A stretch of DNA of 64,000 bases from positions 62,001-126,000 of the forward strand of contig NZ_CP157000.1 of the NCBI RefSeq assembly GCF_039905635.1. Reading direction: 5' to 3'. The translations under genes and the position numbers were made by a program. Each line of letters starts with the position of its first letter. Within the stretch, counting starts at the first letter, position 1. Source of the DNA: Microbacterium sp. ProA8. GTDB lineage: Bacteria; Actinomycetota; Actinomycetes; Actinomycetales; Microbacteriaceae. The notes below the pieces were generated by a model. The model ran no database searches, was not told the origin of the DNA, and saw only the letters and a list, made by a program, of their open reading frames with translations. Below, piece after piece: positions 42,306 through 49,989 of the stretch.

Positions 42306-43084
42306 CGCCCGTCGCGCAGTCACCGGGCGTCGGCGGCGGGACCTCGCTCCTCGGCACGGTCGAGCCGGTGCGACGGGCCGATGCGGGGACGCCGCCCACG
42401 CTGCGCTGGTCGCGGTTCCTCGCGGCCACGGAGGCGGAGGGGCCGGGGGTGCGCGCCGCGGTCTGGCTGCAGGGATGCGCCGTGCACTGCCCCGAGTGCT
42501 TCAACCCGCAGCTGTGGGCCGACCGCGGCGGTCTCGTCGGGGCCGCCGACGTACTCGCGGCCGAGTGGGTCGAGAGTGCGACGGCGGCCGGGGCGGAGGG
42601 CGTGACCCTGCTCGGCGGCGAGCCTTTCGATCAGGCGGCGGCTGCGGCATCCGTCGCCCGCGCCTTCCGCGCAGCGGGCCTCGGCGTCATGACCTTCACC
42701 GGCTATCCGCTCGACCGCCTCGCCGCGTGGGCCGCCGGCGGTCGCGACGACATCGCGGCGCTGCTCGACGCCACCGACCTCCTCTGCGACGGGCCGTACC
42801 TGCGCGGCCTGCCCGACGTGGGGCGCCCCTGGGTGGGCTCGCGCAACCAGGGCATCCGCGCGCTCACCGATCGGTACGCCGACGACGTGCGCCGCATCGC
42901 CACCGCCGGTGGCGCCGACCGCATCGAGGTGCGAATCGCCCGCGACGGCACCGTCGCGGTGAACGGCTGGGCGACGGATGCCGCGCTCGCCGCCCTGCTG
43001 GACGACCTCGGCTCGCGGGCCGACAGTCCCGCGCAGGTCGCGGCGGGAAGACAGGCACGAACGAGAGTGGAGGCCGCGCGATGA
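42302..43084 (+). CDS. single-cluster radical SAM protein (activase-like)
   Basis: The 260-residue protein binds one 4Fe-4S cluster through C59-x3-C63-x2-C66 in WLQGCAVHCPECFNP, the classical radical SAM triad in the form used by ribonucleotide-reductase and pyruvate-formate-lyase activases. GVTLLGGEPFDQ follows near residue 101, binding SAM. The C-terminal half is larger than in NrdG-type activases and has GPYLRGLPDVGRPWVGS. It has no auxiliary cluster cysteines. The start overlaps the DUF2997 stop and its stop overlaps the next start, so its partners are very probably encoded in this operon. The substrate is unknown. Confidence 0.85.
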   Translation: MTPVAQSPGVGGGTSLLGTVEPVRRADAGTPPTLRWSRFLAATEAEGPGVRAAVWLQGCAVHCPECFNPQLWADRGGLVGAADVLAAEWVESATAAGAEGVTLLGGEPFDQAAAAASVARAFRAAGLGVMTFTGYPLDRLAAWAAGGRDDIAALLDATDLLCDGPYLRGLPDVGRPWVGSRNQGIRALTDRYADDVRRIATAGGADRIEVRIARDGTVAVNGWATDAALAALLDDLGSRADSPAQVAAGRQARTRVEAAR

Positions 43085-43602
43085 GCGTGTCGCTGATCCT
43101 GATCCCCGCGGCGCTCGCCGCTGTCACCGCGATCACCGCCGCCGGCGGCATCGGCGCGCTGTCGCAGACCGGAGGGGTCCGCGACGACGACCGCGCCGGC
43201 ACGGACGCCACCGCCCGCACCGGTCCCCGCCCGATCTCGGTGCGCACCCGCATGAAGGACCCCGACCTGCTCGCCGACGCCCTCCGCGACATCGGCGCGA
43301 CGGAGCTCGCGCGGCAGGGCGACGACGTCGCCGCGGTGATCGACGGCGTCGAGCTCACGATGACGCGCACGCCGGAGGGCGTGTGGGGCGCGCACTTCCG
43401 GCGCCCGGACGGTCTCGAACTCGCCGAGGCCGATGCCGCGGCTCTCGTCGAGCGGCTGGACGCCGCCTACGCGCTGCGGGTGCAGCAGACGGTCGCGGCG
43501 CGCATCCGCGAGCGCGCGGCATCCGCGGGCTTCGAGCTCGTGTCCGAGACGCGCGACGACGACACCGTCACGATGGTGCTGGACGTGAAGGACTACGCAT
43601 GA
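43081..43602 (+). CDS. DUF1257/Ycf35-like protein with N-terminal membrane helix
   Basis: The 173-residue protein has an N-terminal hydrophobic helix (LILIPAALAAVTAITAAGG), a short linker, and then a domain with the DUF1257 (Ycf35) order: MKDPDLLADALRDIGATEL, a beta region with VWGAHFRRPDGLEL, and the end pattern YALRVQQTVAARIRERAASA, then GFELVSETRDDDTVTMVLDV. Ycf35-like genes stand next to Ycf46 and DUF2997 genes elsewhere. Free DUF1257 proteins are usually soluble, so the added helix is unusual. It is coupled to both neighbours by ATGA overlaps. Confidence 0.65.
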   Translation: MSVSLILIPAALAAVTAITAAGGIGALSQTGGVRDDDRAGTDATARTGPRPISVRTRMKDPDLLADALRDIGATELARQGDDVAAVIDGVELTMTRTPEGVWGAHFRRPDGLELAEADAAALVERLDAAYALRVQQTVAARIRERAASAGFELVSETRDDDTVTMVLDVKDYA

Positions 43603-44459
43603 GCACCTCCACCCGGATGGGCACCGCGCAGGACGCCCCGAGCATCCCATGGATGCTCGGTATGAGCTCGTGGATGCTGCTGACGGTCATTCCCGGACCG
43701 ATCGTCACCTGGCTCGGCTTCTCGATCATCGGGGTCGCGTCTCGCAGCAGGCGCCTCCTCATCCTCGCCGTGGTGTGGGGTGCGGCCGCGATCCTGGTGA
43801 GCCTCGAGATCTGGGGGCAGTGGCAGCCGCTCCTCCGCGGGATCGTCTATCTCTCGGGCATGCTCGTCGCCCTCATGGTGAACCCGGGATGGCTCCGTAC
43901 GATGTGGCAGCGGCGCCTCGACCGGGTGAGCGGGAGCGGGGATTCCCCGTCGCGGACGGGCGCGACCGCCTCCGGTCGGCCCTCCGGCTCGGGTGCGAGC
44001 ACGAGGAAGCCCACTGCGCGGTCGTCGCGGCGCTCCCGGGCCGCCACGAAGGCCGAAGCCGACAGGAAGGCGCAGGCGCAGGCACAGGCGAAGGCCGAAG
44101 AAGCGACCCGGGCGAAGGCTGACGAAGCGTCCCGCGAGAAGGCCGATCACGCGGACCGGCTCGCGGCGGCGGCGGGCGCGTCGCCGTCCGACTACCTCGA
44201 GCCCGGTGCCCCCGCCCCGGCTCCGATCGACGTCAACACCGCGCCCGCCGCCGACCTCGAGGAGCTGCCCGGCATGACCCGCTCGCGTGCGCGCCGGGCG
44301 GTCAAGGAGCGCGAAGCGCAGGGCGGCTTCACGTCCGTCGAGGACTTCGGCGAGGCCGTGGGCCTGCAGCCGCATGAGATCGTGCGGCTGCGCAAGCTCG
44401 CGACCTGCTCGCCACGCCCCCGGGGCGAGCGCCGCTTCGGCCGTCGCGTCGACTACTGA
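43599..44459 (+). CDS. membrane protein with C-terminal ComEA-like helix-hairpin-helix
   Basis: The 286-residue protein has three to four hydrophobic segments in the first 95 residues (WMLGMSSWMLLTVIPG, TWLGFSIIGVASR, LILAVVWGAAAILVSL, IVYLSGMLVALMV). A basic, alanine-rich coiled middle (KAEADRKAQAQAQAKAEEA) follows. The C-terminus is a ComEA-type HhH: IDVNTAPAADLEELPGMTRS and then VEDFGEAVGLQPHEIVRLRK. HhH motifs bind DNA backbone or pack with protein. It is the last gene of the operon, and a perfect hairpin terminator follows. Its role with the ATPase and radical SAM enzyme is unknown. Confidence 0.75.
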   Translation: MSTSTRMGTAQDAPSIPWMLGMSSWMLLTVIPGPIVTWLGFSIIGVASRSRRLLILAVVWGAAAILVSLEIWGQWQPLLRGIVYLSGMLVALMVNPGWLRTMWQRRLDRVSGSGDSPSRTGATASGRPSGSGASTRKPTARSSRRSRAATKAEADRKAQAQAQAKAEEATRAKADEASREKADHADRLAAAAGASPSDYLEPGAPAPAPIDVNTAPAADLEELPGMTRSRARRAVKEREAQGGFTSVEDFGEAVGLQPHEIVRLRKLATCSPRPRGERRFGRRVDY

Positions 44460-44467
44460 GGCCGGGA

Positions 44468-44500
44468 GTGACGGATGCCGCGGGCCGCGGCATCCGTCAC
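44468..44500. terminator. bidirectional hairpin terminator, 15-bp stem
   Basis: GTGACGGATGCCGCG and its exact complement, with a 3-base loop, start nine bases after the last stop codon of the AAA/radical-SAM operon. The convergent AI-2E family gene ends 54 bases on, so the same hairpin can stop both transcripts. Confidence 0.85.
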
Positions 44501-44553
44501 CAGGAGCGATCGGGGTCGCGCGACCGCGACCCGAGGGACGGCGCCGAGCCGCC

Positions 44554-45756
44554 TCAGACCTTGGCGTCCTGCTTCGGTATGAAGACCTGTTTGATGATCA
44601 GCAGTATCGATGCCGTGACGGGCACGGCGATCAGCGCGCCGAGGAGGCCGAGCAGCGTGCCGCCGATGAGCGCGCCGATGACGACGAGGGATCCGGGGAT
44701 CTCGATCGCCTTGCTCATCACCTTGGGCGTGATCACGTACGCCTCGATCTGGATGTAGATGAGGTACGCGATGGCGAAGATCAGCGCCGACAGCGGGCTC
44801 GTGAACAGCGCGAGGACGGACGCGGTGATCCAGTAGAGCACCGGACCCACGAGCGGGATGATCGTGATCGCGAACGCCAGCACGCCCATCAGCAGCGGGA
44901 ACGGCAGCTGCAGGAAGAAGTGCAGCAGGAAGGCGACGATCGAGTTGAAGAACGCCAGCACCACCATGCCCATGAGGTAGCTGCCGACCGAGTCGGTGAT
45001 CTCGTTGGTCATCGACCGCACCTTCACGCGGTTGCGCGCCGGAGCGAACCGCATGAGCGACTCCTTGATCCCCGGCAGCGACGCGATGAAGTACAGGGTC
45101 AGGACGATCACGATGAGCCCGCCCGAGATGGCCGTCGCGATGCCGGCGCCGACCTTCAGCAGCCCGCCCGAGATCGCGGCGATGTTCGCGGGGTTGGTGA
45201 TCCACTTCTCGACGTCGGTGACCAGCGTCCCGAGGCCCGTGCCGAAGATCCCCTCCAGCCAGTGGAAGAAGTCGGACTCCTCGAAGTTGTCGATCGTGTT
45301 CGGGATGCCCTTGATGAATGCCCCGATCTGCTCCACCAGCGTCGGGACGACGAGCAGGATGAGGCCGATCAGCACGACGCCGAAGGTGAGGAAGACGATG
45401 GTGATCGCCCACGCGCGCTTGACGTTGTGACGGACGAACCACTTGATGACGGGGTCGAGTCCCAGCGCGGCGAACATCGCGAAGGCGATGTAGATGATCA
45501 CCGTCGAGATGTTGATGAGCGCGACCCCGAGCAGGGCCGCCGCGAGCCCGCCGAAGGTGAGCAGGAAGCCGACCGTGAAGGGGCTGTCCAGGCGCGCCCA
45601 GAACGGCTTCGCCGACCGATCCGCGGGGATGGCGAGAACTGTGCCGTCGGCGGCGGGCGCATCGCCGATGGCGTCGGTGCCCGCCGCGGGGTCGACGGCG
45701 AGCGGGTCGGCGGCTTCTGCGGCGCTCGCGCCGAGCGAGGACGAGGCGTCGGTCAT
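44554..45756 (-). CDS. AI-2E family transporter
   Basis: The 400-residue integral membrane protein has eight hydrophobic segments and the family's internal landmarks: a long soluble loop with SDFFHWLEGIFGTGL, then YFIASLPGIKESLMRF, PFPLLMGVLAFAITIIPLVGP, and a C-terminal VITPKVMSKAIEIPGSLVV with IGALIGGTLLGLLGALIAVP. The family name comes from a reported autoinducer-2 exporter, but most members have unproven transport roles, including sodium-proton exchange. The N-terminal 50 residues are acidic and disordered. It is a single gene convergent with the operon above. Confidence 0.9.
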   Translation of the reverse strand: MTDASSSLGASAAEAADPLAVDPAAGTDAIGDAPAADGTVLAIPADRSAKPFWARLDSPFTVGFLLTFGGLAAALLGVALINISTVIIYIAFAMFAALGLDPVIKWFVRHNVKRAWAITIVFLTFGVVLIGLILLVVPTLVEQIGAFIKGIPNTIDNFEESDFFHWLEGIFGTGLGTLVTDVEKWITNPANIAAISGGLLKVGAGIATAISGGLIVIVLTLYFIASLPGIKESLMRFAPARNRVKVRSMTNEITDSVGSYLMGMVVLAFFNSIVAFLLHFFLQLPFPLLMGVLAFAITIIPLVGPVLYWITASVLALFTSPLSALIFAIAYLIYIQIEAYVITPKVMSKAIEIPGSLVVIGALIGGTLLGLLGALIAVPVTASILLIIKQVFIPKQDAKV

Positions 45757-45894
45757 GCGTCACACTCTAGGGGCGGGTTGACGCGCGGACGGACAGTGGT
45801 GCGGATTTCATGCTGATCGGGGGACGCCGGCCCCGCGGTCGCCCCGCGCGATCGGGCCACGCCGCTCGGGTATCGTCGTCGCGAGGAGGTTTGC

Positions 45895-46206
45895 ATGACC
45901 GAGGATCCGACGGCGACGCTGCGGCGTCTGCGCAGCAGCATCGACAACATCGACGCCTCGCTGGTGTATCTCCTGGCCGAGCGGTTCAAGGCCACCAAGC
46001 AGGTGGGCCACCTCAAGGCCGAGCACGGCATGCCCGCCTCCGACCCCGCTCGGGAAGAGCAGCAGGTCGCCCGCCTGCGCCGCCTCGCCGAAGAGGCCGA
46101 CCTCGATCCCGCCTTCGCCGAGAAGTGGTTCAACTTCGTGGTGGCTGAGGTGATCCGGCACCACACCGATCTGCGTGAGGGCAACGGGGCCGCCGACAGC
46201 CGCTGA
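45895..46206 (+). CDS. chorismate mutase (AroQ fold)
   Basis: The 103-residue protein is an all-helical chorismate mutase: LRRLRSSIDNIDASLVYLLAERFK, ATKQVGHLKAEHGMPASDPAREEQ and EKWFNFVVAEVIRHHT in order. The catalytic arginines and lysine of helix 1 and 2 are in place. It converts chorismate to prephenate, the branch point to Phe and Tyr, in the cytoplasm. The helix-1 opening differs slightly from stand-alone AroQ proteins, as in the actinobacterial type that works with DAHP synthase. GAGGAGG precedes the ATG. Confidence 0.9.
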   Translation: MTEDPTATLRRLRSSIDNIDASLVYLLAERFKATKQVGHLKAEHGMPASDPAREEQQVARLRRLAEEADLDPAFAEKWFNFVVAEVIRHHTDLREGNGAADSR

Positions 46207-46217
46207 GATGTGAATGA

Positions 46218-46260
46218 CGGATGCCCCGACCCGGCGCACAGCGCTGGTTCGGGGCATCCG
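46218..46260. terminator. hairpin terminator between chorismate mutase and the ABC permease
   Basis: A perfect 12-bp stem (CGGATGCCCCGA and its complement) with a 19-base loop begins 11 bases after the chorismate mutase stop. It lies between two convergent genes and may serve both. Confidence 0.75.
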
Positions 46261-46294
46261 CTCTCCGGGTGGAAGCCCGAGATCCGGAGAGGCT

Positions 46295-46990
46295 CTACGG
46301 CACAGCGCGCCGCAGGGTCAGGTACGAGATCCCGCTGAGGACCAGCGTCAGGACGAGACCGCCGAGGGCGAACCCGACCGGGCCCTGCACGACGAACCAC
46401 GTCCAGACGTCGCCCCACATCTCCCAGCGCGTGATCGCCCAGACGGCGAGCAGCAGCACCACGCCGACGCCCACCCAGATGAGGGTCAGCAGCAGGGCGC
46501 CGAACCGCTTGTACATGGTCGCCGACCAAAACCCCAGCATGAAGATGAGCATCGCCATGACGAAGTAGAAGGCCGCGGCCCCGAGGGCTCCCCGCGACAC
46601 GACCCAGTCGAGTGCGAAGAAGTAGCCGTTGATGCCCCAGCCGTTCGTCGCCTCCTCCACGAGGCCTCCGATGGCGAAGACGGCGGCGAGCAGCACCGCG
46701 CACATCGCGGCCGCCAGCATGGTTCCGAAGAAGAACTCCCGCCGTGTGACGCTCATCGCCTGCGAGAACGGGAACGTGAGCGTCAGCGATGAGATCCCCA
46801 CGAACAGCAGCACCCACAGGGGTGCCTGCGAGCCGCCGCCGTAGAAGGGGCCGGACAGACCGGAGCTGTAGAGGATCGCGTAGATCACGATCGACATGGC
46901 GAACGACGCACCGAGCACGATCAGCGGCACCCAGACGAACGTCTGCTTGTTGATCAGCTGCATGCGCACGACGTTGACGGTGCGGTTCAT
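46295..46990 (-). CDS. ABC transporter permease
   Basis: The 231-residue membrane protein has six hydrophobic helices and an SVTRREFFFGTMLAAA segment before helix 3, typical of ABC-2-like permeases paired with a YtrB-type ATPase. A YFFALDWVVSRG loop follows. The start overlaps the ATPase stop by four bases, so it is the third gene of the GntR-ATPase-permease operon. The substrate is not readable; YtrA-type operons respond to cell-wall-active compounds in some Firmicutes, while actinobacterial cases are less clear. Confidence 0.85.
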   Translation of the reverse strand: MNRTVNVVRMQLINKQTFVWVPLIVLGASFAMSIVIYAILYSSGLSGPFYGGGSQAPLWVLLFVGISSLTLTFPFSQAMSVTRREFFFGTMLAAAMCAVLLAAVFAIGGLVEEATNGWGINGYFFALDWVVSRGALGAAAFYFVMAMLIFMLGFWSATMYKRFGALLLTLIWVGVGVVLLLAVWAITRWEMWGDVWTWFVVQGPVGFALGGLVLTLVLSGISYLTLRRAVP

Positions 46991-47916
46991 CGCAGGGCTC
47001 CTTCGTCGAGGGTGGATGCCGATTCGCCGGCCCCGTGCGCGTGCGCCGTCGTGGTGCGCACGATGAGCTGCTGAAGCGACACCGGTGCGACGTCGAGCCC
47101 GGCGGCATCGAGGCGCTCACGGTCGGCGAGCGACAGGGCGCCGAGGACGGTGACGGATGCCACGTTGCCCAGGCGCTCGCGGTGGATGACCTGGCGGCCC
47201 GCGACGAACGCGTCGACGGCGGAGGCGTCGCCGACGATGTTCGCGGCGCGGTCGCGCACCGAGTCGGTCGCCTCGTCCATGATGATCCGGCCGCGGTCGA
47301 TGACGAGTACGCGCTCGATGAGGTTCGACACCTCGTCGATCAGATGGCTCGACAGGATCACGGTGCGGGGGTGCTCGGTGTAGTCCTCGAGCAGCCGATC
47401 GTAGAAGATCTGCCGCGCGACGGCGTCGAGGCCGAGGTAGGGCTCATCGAAGAAGGTGACCTCTGCGCGTGCCGCGAGGCCGATGATCACGCCGACCGCC
47501 GAGAGCTGTCCGCGCGACATCTTCTTGATGCGCGTCTTCATCGGCAGCTGGAAGTCCTCGATCAGCCGATCGGCGAAGTCCTGGTCCCAGTTCGGGAAGA
47601 ACAGGCGCGCCGTGCCGAAGGCGTGCTTCGCGAGCGCGTCGTCAGGGTACTTCTGGCTCTCGCGCACGAAGCACAGGCGTGAGAGCACCTTGGCGTTCTC
47701 GTACGGGTTCATGCCGAACACGCGCACGTCGCCGCTCGTGGCGAAGTTCTGTGCGGTGAGGATCGACATGACGGTGGTCTTGCCGGCGCCGTTGCGCCCC
47801 AGCAGACCGTAGATCGTGTTCTTCTCGATGGTGAAGCTCACGTCGTCCACCGCGACGACGTCGCGGTAGCGCTTTGTGAGACCCTTCACCTCGATGACGG
47901 GCATCCCGGTCGTCAT
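46987..47916 (-). CDS. ABC transporter ATP-binding protein
   Basis: The 309-residue protein has Walker A LLGRNGAGKTTV (residues 38-49), a degenerate signature MSRGQLSAVG (residues 133-142, in place of LSGGQ), Walker B VTFFDEPYLGLDA and the switch HLIDEV. A C-terminal extension of about 90 residues follows. The MSRGQ signature is typical of the YtrB-like ATPases that partner small permeases under a GntR regulator. Its start overlaps the GntR gene's stop (ATGA). The pair probably exports or protects against a membrane-active molecule. Confidence 0.9.
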   Translation of the reverse strand: MTTGMPVIEVKGLTKRYRDVVAVDDVSFTIEKNTIYGLLGRNGAGKTTVMSILTAQNFATSGDVRVFGMNPYENAKVLSRLCFVRESQKYPDDALAKHAFGTARLFFPNWDQDFADRLIEDFQLPMKTRIKKMSRGQLSAVGVIIGLAARAEVTFFDEPYLGLDAVARQIFYDRLLEDYTEHPRTVILSSHLIDEVSNLIERVLVIDRGRIIMDEATDSVRDRAANIVGDASAVDAFVAGRQVIHRERLGNVASVTVLGALSLADRERLDAAGLDVAPVSLQQLIVRTTTAHAHGAGESASTLDEGALR

Positions 47917-48305
47917 CGTGGGTTTCCTTCCATGGTGGGGGCGGCGTGCGCGCCGGCACGGTCGCGGATGAGCGCTGCGAGGTCGTCGGGCCCGAGCCCG
48001 AGCTTGCGAGCCTCCGCCAGCAGCGGATCGACGAAGCGGTCGGCGAACGCGCTGCGGCGCTCGGCGAGCAGCAGATCCCGCGCTCCCGGGGCGACGAACA
48101 TCCCGATGCCGCGCTGCTTGTACAGCACGCCCTTGTCGGTCAGCATGGCGATTCCCTTCGCTGCGGTGGCGGGGTTGATCCGGTAGAAGGCGGCGAGCTC
48201 GTTCGTGGACGGCGCTTTGGCCTCCGGGGCGAGAGAGCCGTCGATGATCGAGTCCTCGACGCTCTCTGCGACCTGGAGGAACAGGGCACGGCCTTCTTCG
48301 ATCAC
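47913..48305 (-). CDS. GntR family regulator, YtrA subfamily
   Basis: The 130-residue protein is a small GntR: the winged helix (ALFLQVAESVEDSIIDGSL, PSTNELAAFYRINPATAAKG, LTDKGVLYKQRGIGMFV) followed by a short C-terminal tail with two helices, the YtrA layout, which has no large ligand domain. It should repress its own operon. Upstream, a 24-bp near-perfect palindrome lies over a TTGACA promoter, the likely operator. It is the first gene of the operon with the ATPase and permease. Confidence 0.9.
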   Translation of the reverse strand: MIEEGRALFLQVAESVEDSIIDGSLAPEAKAPSTNELAAFYRINPATAAKGIAMLTDKGVLYKQRGIGMFVAPGARDLLLAERRSAFADRFVDPLLAEARKLGLGPDDLAALIRDRAGAHAAPTMEGNPR

Positions 48306-48323
48306 GGCACTCCTGGGTGAGTT

Positions 48324-48347
48324 GGTTACTTACTTCAGTAGGTAACC
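48324..48347. promoter_or_regulatory. YtrA-type operator, 24-bp near-perfect palindrome
   Basis: The site GGTTAC-12-GTAACC, with further symmetry inside (TTACT and its partner AGTAG), covers the -10 region of the GntR promoter, so bound repressor would block polymerase. It lies 19 bases upstream of the GntR start codon. Confidence 0.75.
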
Positions 48348-48369
48348 ATTGAGGTTGCGGGCTTGTCAA
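48340..48369 (-). promoter_or_regulatory. promoter of the GntR-ABC operon
   Basis: On the minus strand a consensus -35 box TTGACA at 48369-48364 is followed after 18 bases by TTACCT at 48345-48340 as the -10 box. The -10 box lies inside the palindromic operator. Confidence 0.6.
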
Positions 48370-48687
48370 GTGGGGCGCAGCGCTGAGCGTCCGTCGGCCT
48401 CACGGCGCAGCCACCGGGGAGCCGTGGTATCACGCGTGCGCGATGTACGCAGGGAGCCGGCGACTGTCCAATTTGCCCGGCCGCGCGCCGTCGTGAAACG
48501 GTGGATCAGGCCCCTCATGGGGCTGTTCCCGACCAGTCCGCGGTCACGGGTGACGCCCTCACGGGGCGTCAGACCGGTGAGCGTATGGTCGGCGGCCGAA
48601 GCGGGGATCCGACATCCGCTGCGTGTACGGCCGCCACCCGGGCGCAACCGCTGCAGCTTCTGCACGGAAGCTGCCGAGGTGCACACA
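48348..48687. other. 340-base region between the GntR promoter and proV
   Basis: No gene is supported on either strand. The region must hold the proV promoter and leader. A small hairpin (TGACGCCC and its complement at 48551-48571, 5-base loop) lies in the leader and could act as a regulatory structure; I cannot match it to a known riboswitch. Confidence 0.35.
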
Positions 48688-49989
48688 GTGACGCTTCCTC
48701 CTGCCATCGAGGCGAAGGGCCTCTTCAAAGTCTTCGGACGAAACCCCAAGGACGCCGTCCGGCGGCTCCGCACCGGCGCGACGCGTGCCGACGTCGCGGA
48801 CGCCGGCTCGGCCGCCGTGATCGATGCGAGCTTCACCGTCCAGTCGGGAGAGATCTTCGTCATCATGGGGCTGTCCGGCTCCGGCAAGTCCACCGTGCTG
48901 CGCATGCTCAACGGGCTGCTTCCGCCCACTGCCGGCGACGTGATCGTGCAGGGGCAGAGCGTCACCAAGGCCTCGGCGAAGGCGCTGCGCGGCATCCGTC
49001 AGCGTTCCGTGTCGATGGTGTTCCAGCACTTCGCACTGCTGCCCCACCTGACGGTGCTCGACAACGCCGCCTACGCGCTCGAGATCCAGGGCGTCGGGCG
49101 CGACGAGCGACGCGAGCGTGCGCGCGAGATCCTCGGCAAGGTCGGTCTCGGCGACCGCGCCGACGCGATGCCCGACGAGCTCTCGGGCGGCATGCGCCAG
49201 CGCGTCGGTCTCGCCCGGGCGCTCACGTCGGGCACCGACATCCTGCTCATGGACGAGGCCTTCTCGGCGCTGGACCCGCTCATCCGCCGCGAGATGCAGG
49301 AGCAGCTCATCGAGCTGCAGCGGGAGCTGGGCCGCACCATCGTGTTCATCACCCACGACCTCAACGAGGCGATGTTCCTCGGCGACCGCATCGCGGTGAT
49401 GCGCGACGGCCGGATCGTGCAGAACGGCACGCCCGAGGAGATCCTCACCGACCCGGCGAACGACTACGTCGCGCAGTTCGTGCAGGATGTCGACCGGGCA
49501 CGCGTGCTCACCGCCGGCTCGGTCATGGCGCCGCCGGCGGCCACCACGCCCGTGAGCGCCGGCGTGCGCGGGGCGCTGCGGGTGATGCGCGATCTTCAGG
49601 TCGGATCGGTGTCCGTCATCGAGAACCGCAGGTTCTTGGGCACGGTCACCGACCGCGCGGTGATCCGCGCCGTCAAGGACGGCCGCACCGATCTGCGCGC
49701 GATCGTGCACACCGCCCACGCGGCGGTGCACGTCGATGACCCGCTGACGGATGTCGTCGAGCGGGCGGTCGAGCGCCCGGTGCCGGTCGCCGTCGTCGAC
49801 GATGCCGGCCGCCTCGTGGGAACCATCCCCCGGGTGACCCTGCTCGCCGCGCTCGGCAATGTGCCGCCCGTCACCCGCGAGAACCCCGTCATCGACCTGC
49901 CCGCCACCGTGCCGGCGAGCGAGATCAGGCAGACCCTCGCGGCGGTGGAGCACCCCGCACCCGCCCTGACCGAAGGAGCCGCACGATGA
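48688..49989 (+). CDS. proV: glycine betaine/proline ABC transporter ATP-binding protein
   Basis: The 433-residue protein has the ProV/OpuAA layout: Walker A MGLSGSGKSTVLRMLNGL (residues 60-77), the Q-loop MVFQHFALLPHLTVLDN, signature LSGGMRQRVGLARAL, Walker B ILLMDEAFSALDP and H-loop FITHDLNEAM. A C-terminal pair of CBS domains (about residues 285-420) is the regulatory part that senses ionic strength in osmoprotectant importers. The GTG start at 48688 has no strong ribosome site. It is the first gene of proVWX, overlapping proW by four bases. Confidence 0.9.
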   Translation: MTLPPAIEAKGLFKVFGRNPKDAVRRLRTGATRADVADAGSAAVIDASFTVQSGEIFVIMGLSGSGKSTVLRMLNGLLPPTAGDVIVQGQSVTKASAKALRGIRQRSVSMVFQHFALLPHLTVLDNAAYALEIQGVGRDERRERAREILGKVGLGDRADAMPDELSGGMRQRVGLARALTSGTDILLMDEAFSALDPLIRREMQEQLIELQRELGRTIVFITHDLNEAMFLGDRIAVMRDGRIVQNGTPEEILTDPANDYVAQFVQDVDRARVLTAGSVMAPPAATTPVSAGVRGALRVMRDLQVGSVSVIENRRFLGTVTDRAVIRAVKDGRTDLRAIVHTAHAAVHVDDPLTDVVERAVERPVPVAVVDDAGRLVGTIPRVTLLAALGNVPPVTRENPVIDLPATVPASEIRQTLAAVEHPAPALTEGAAR

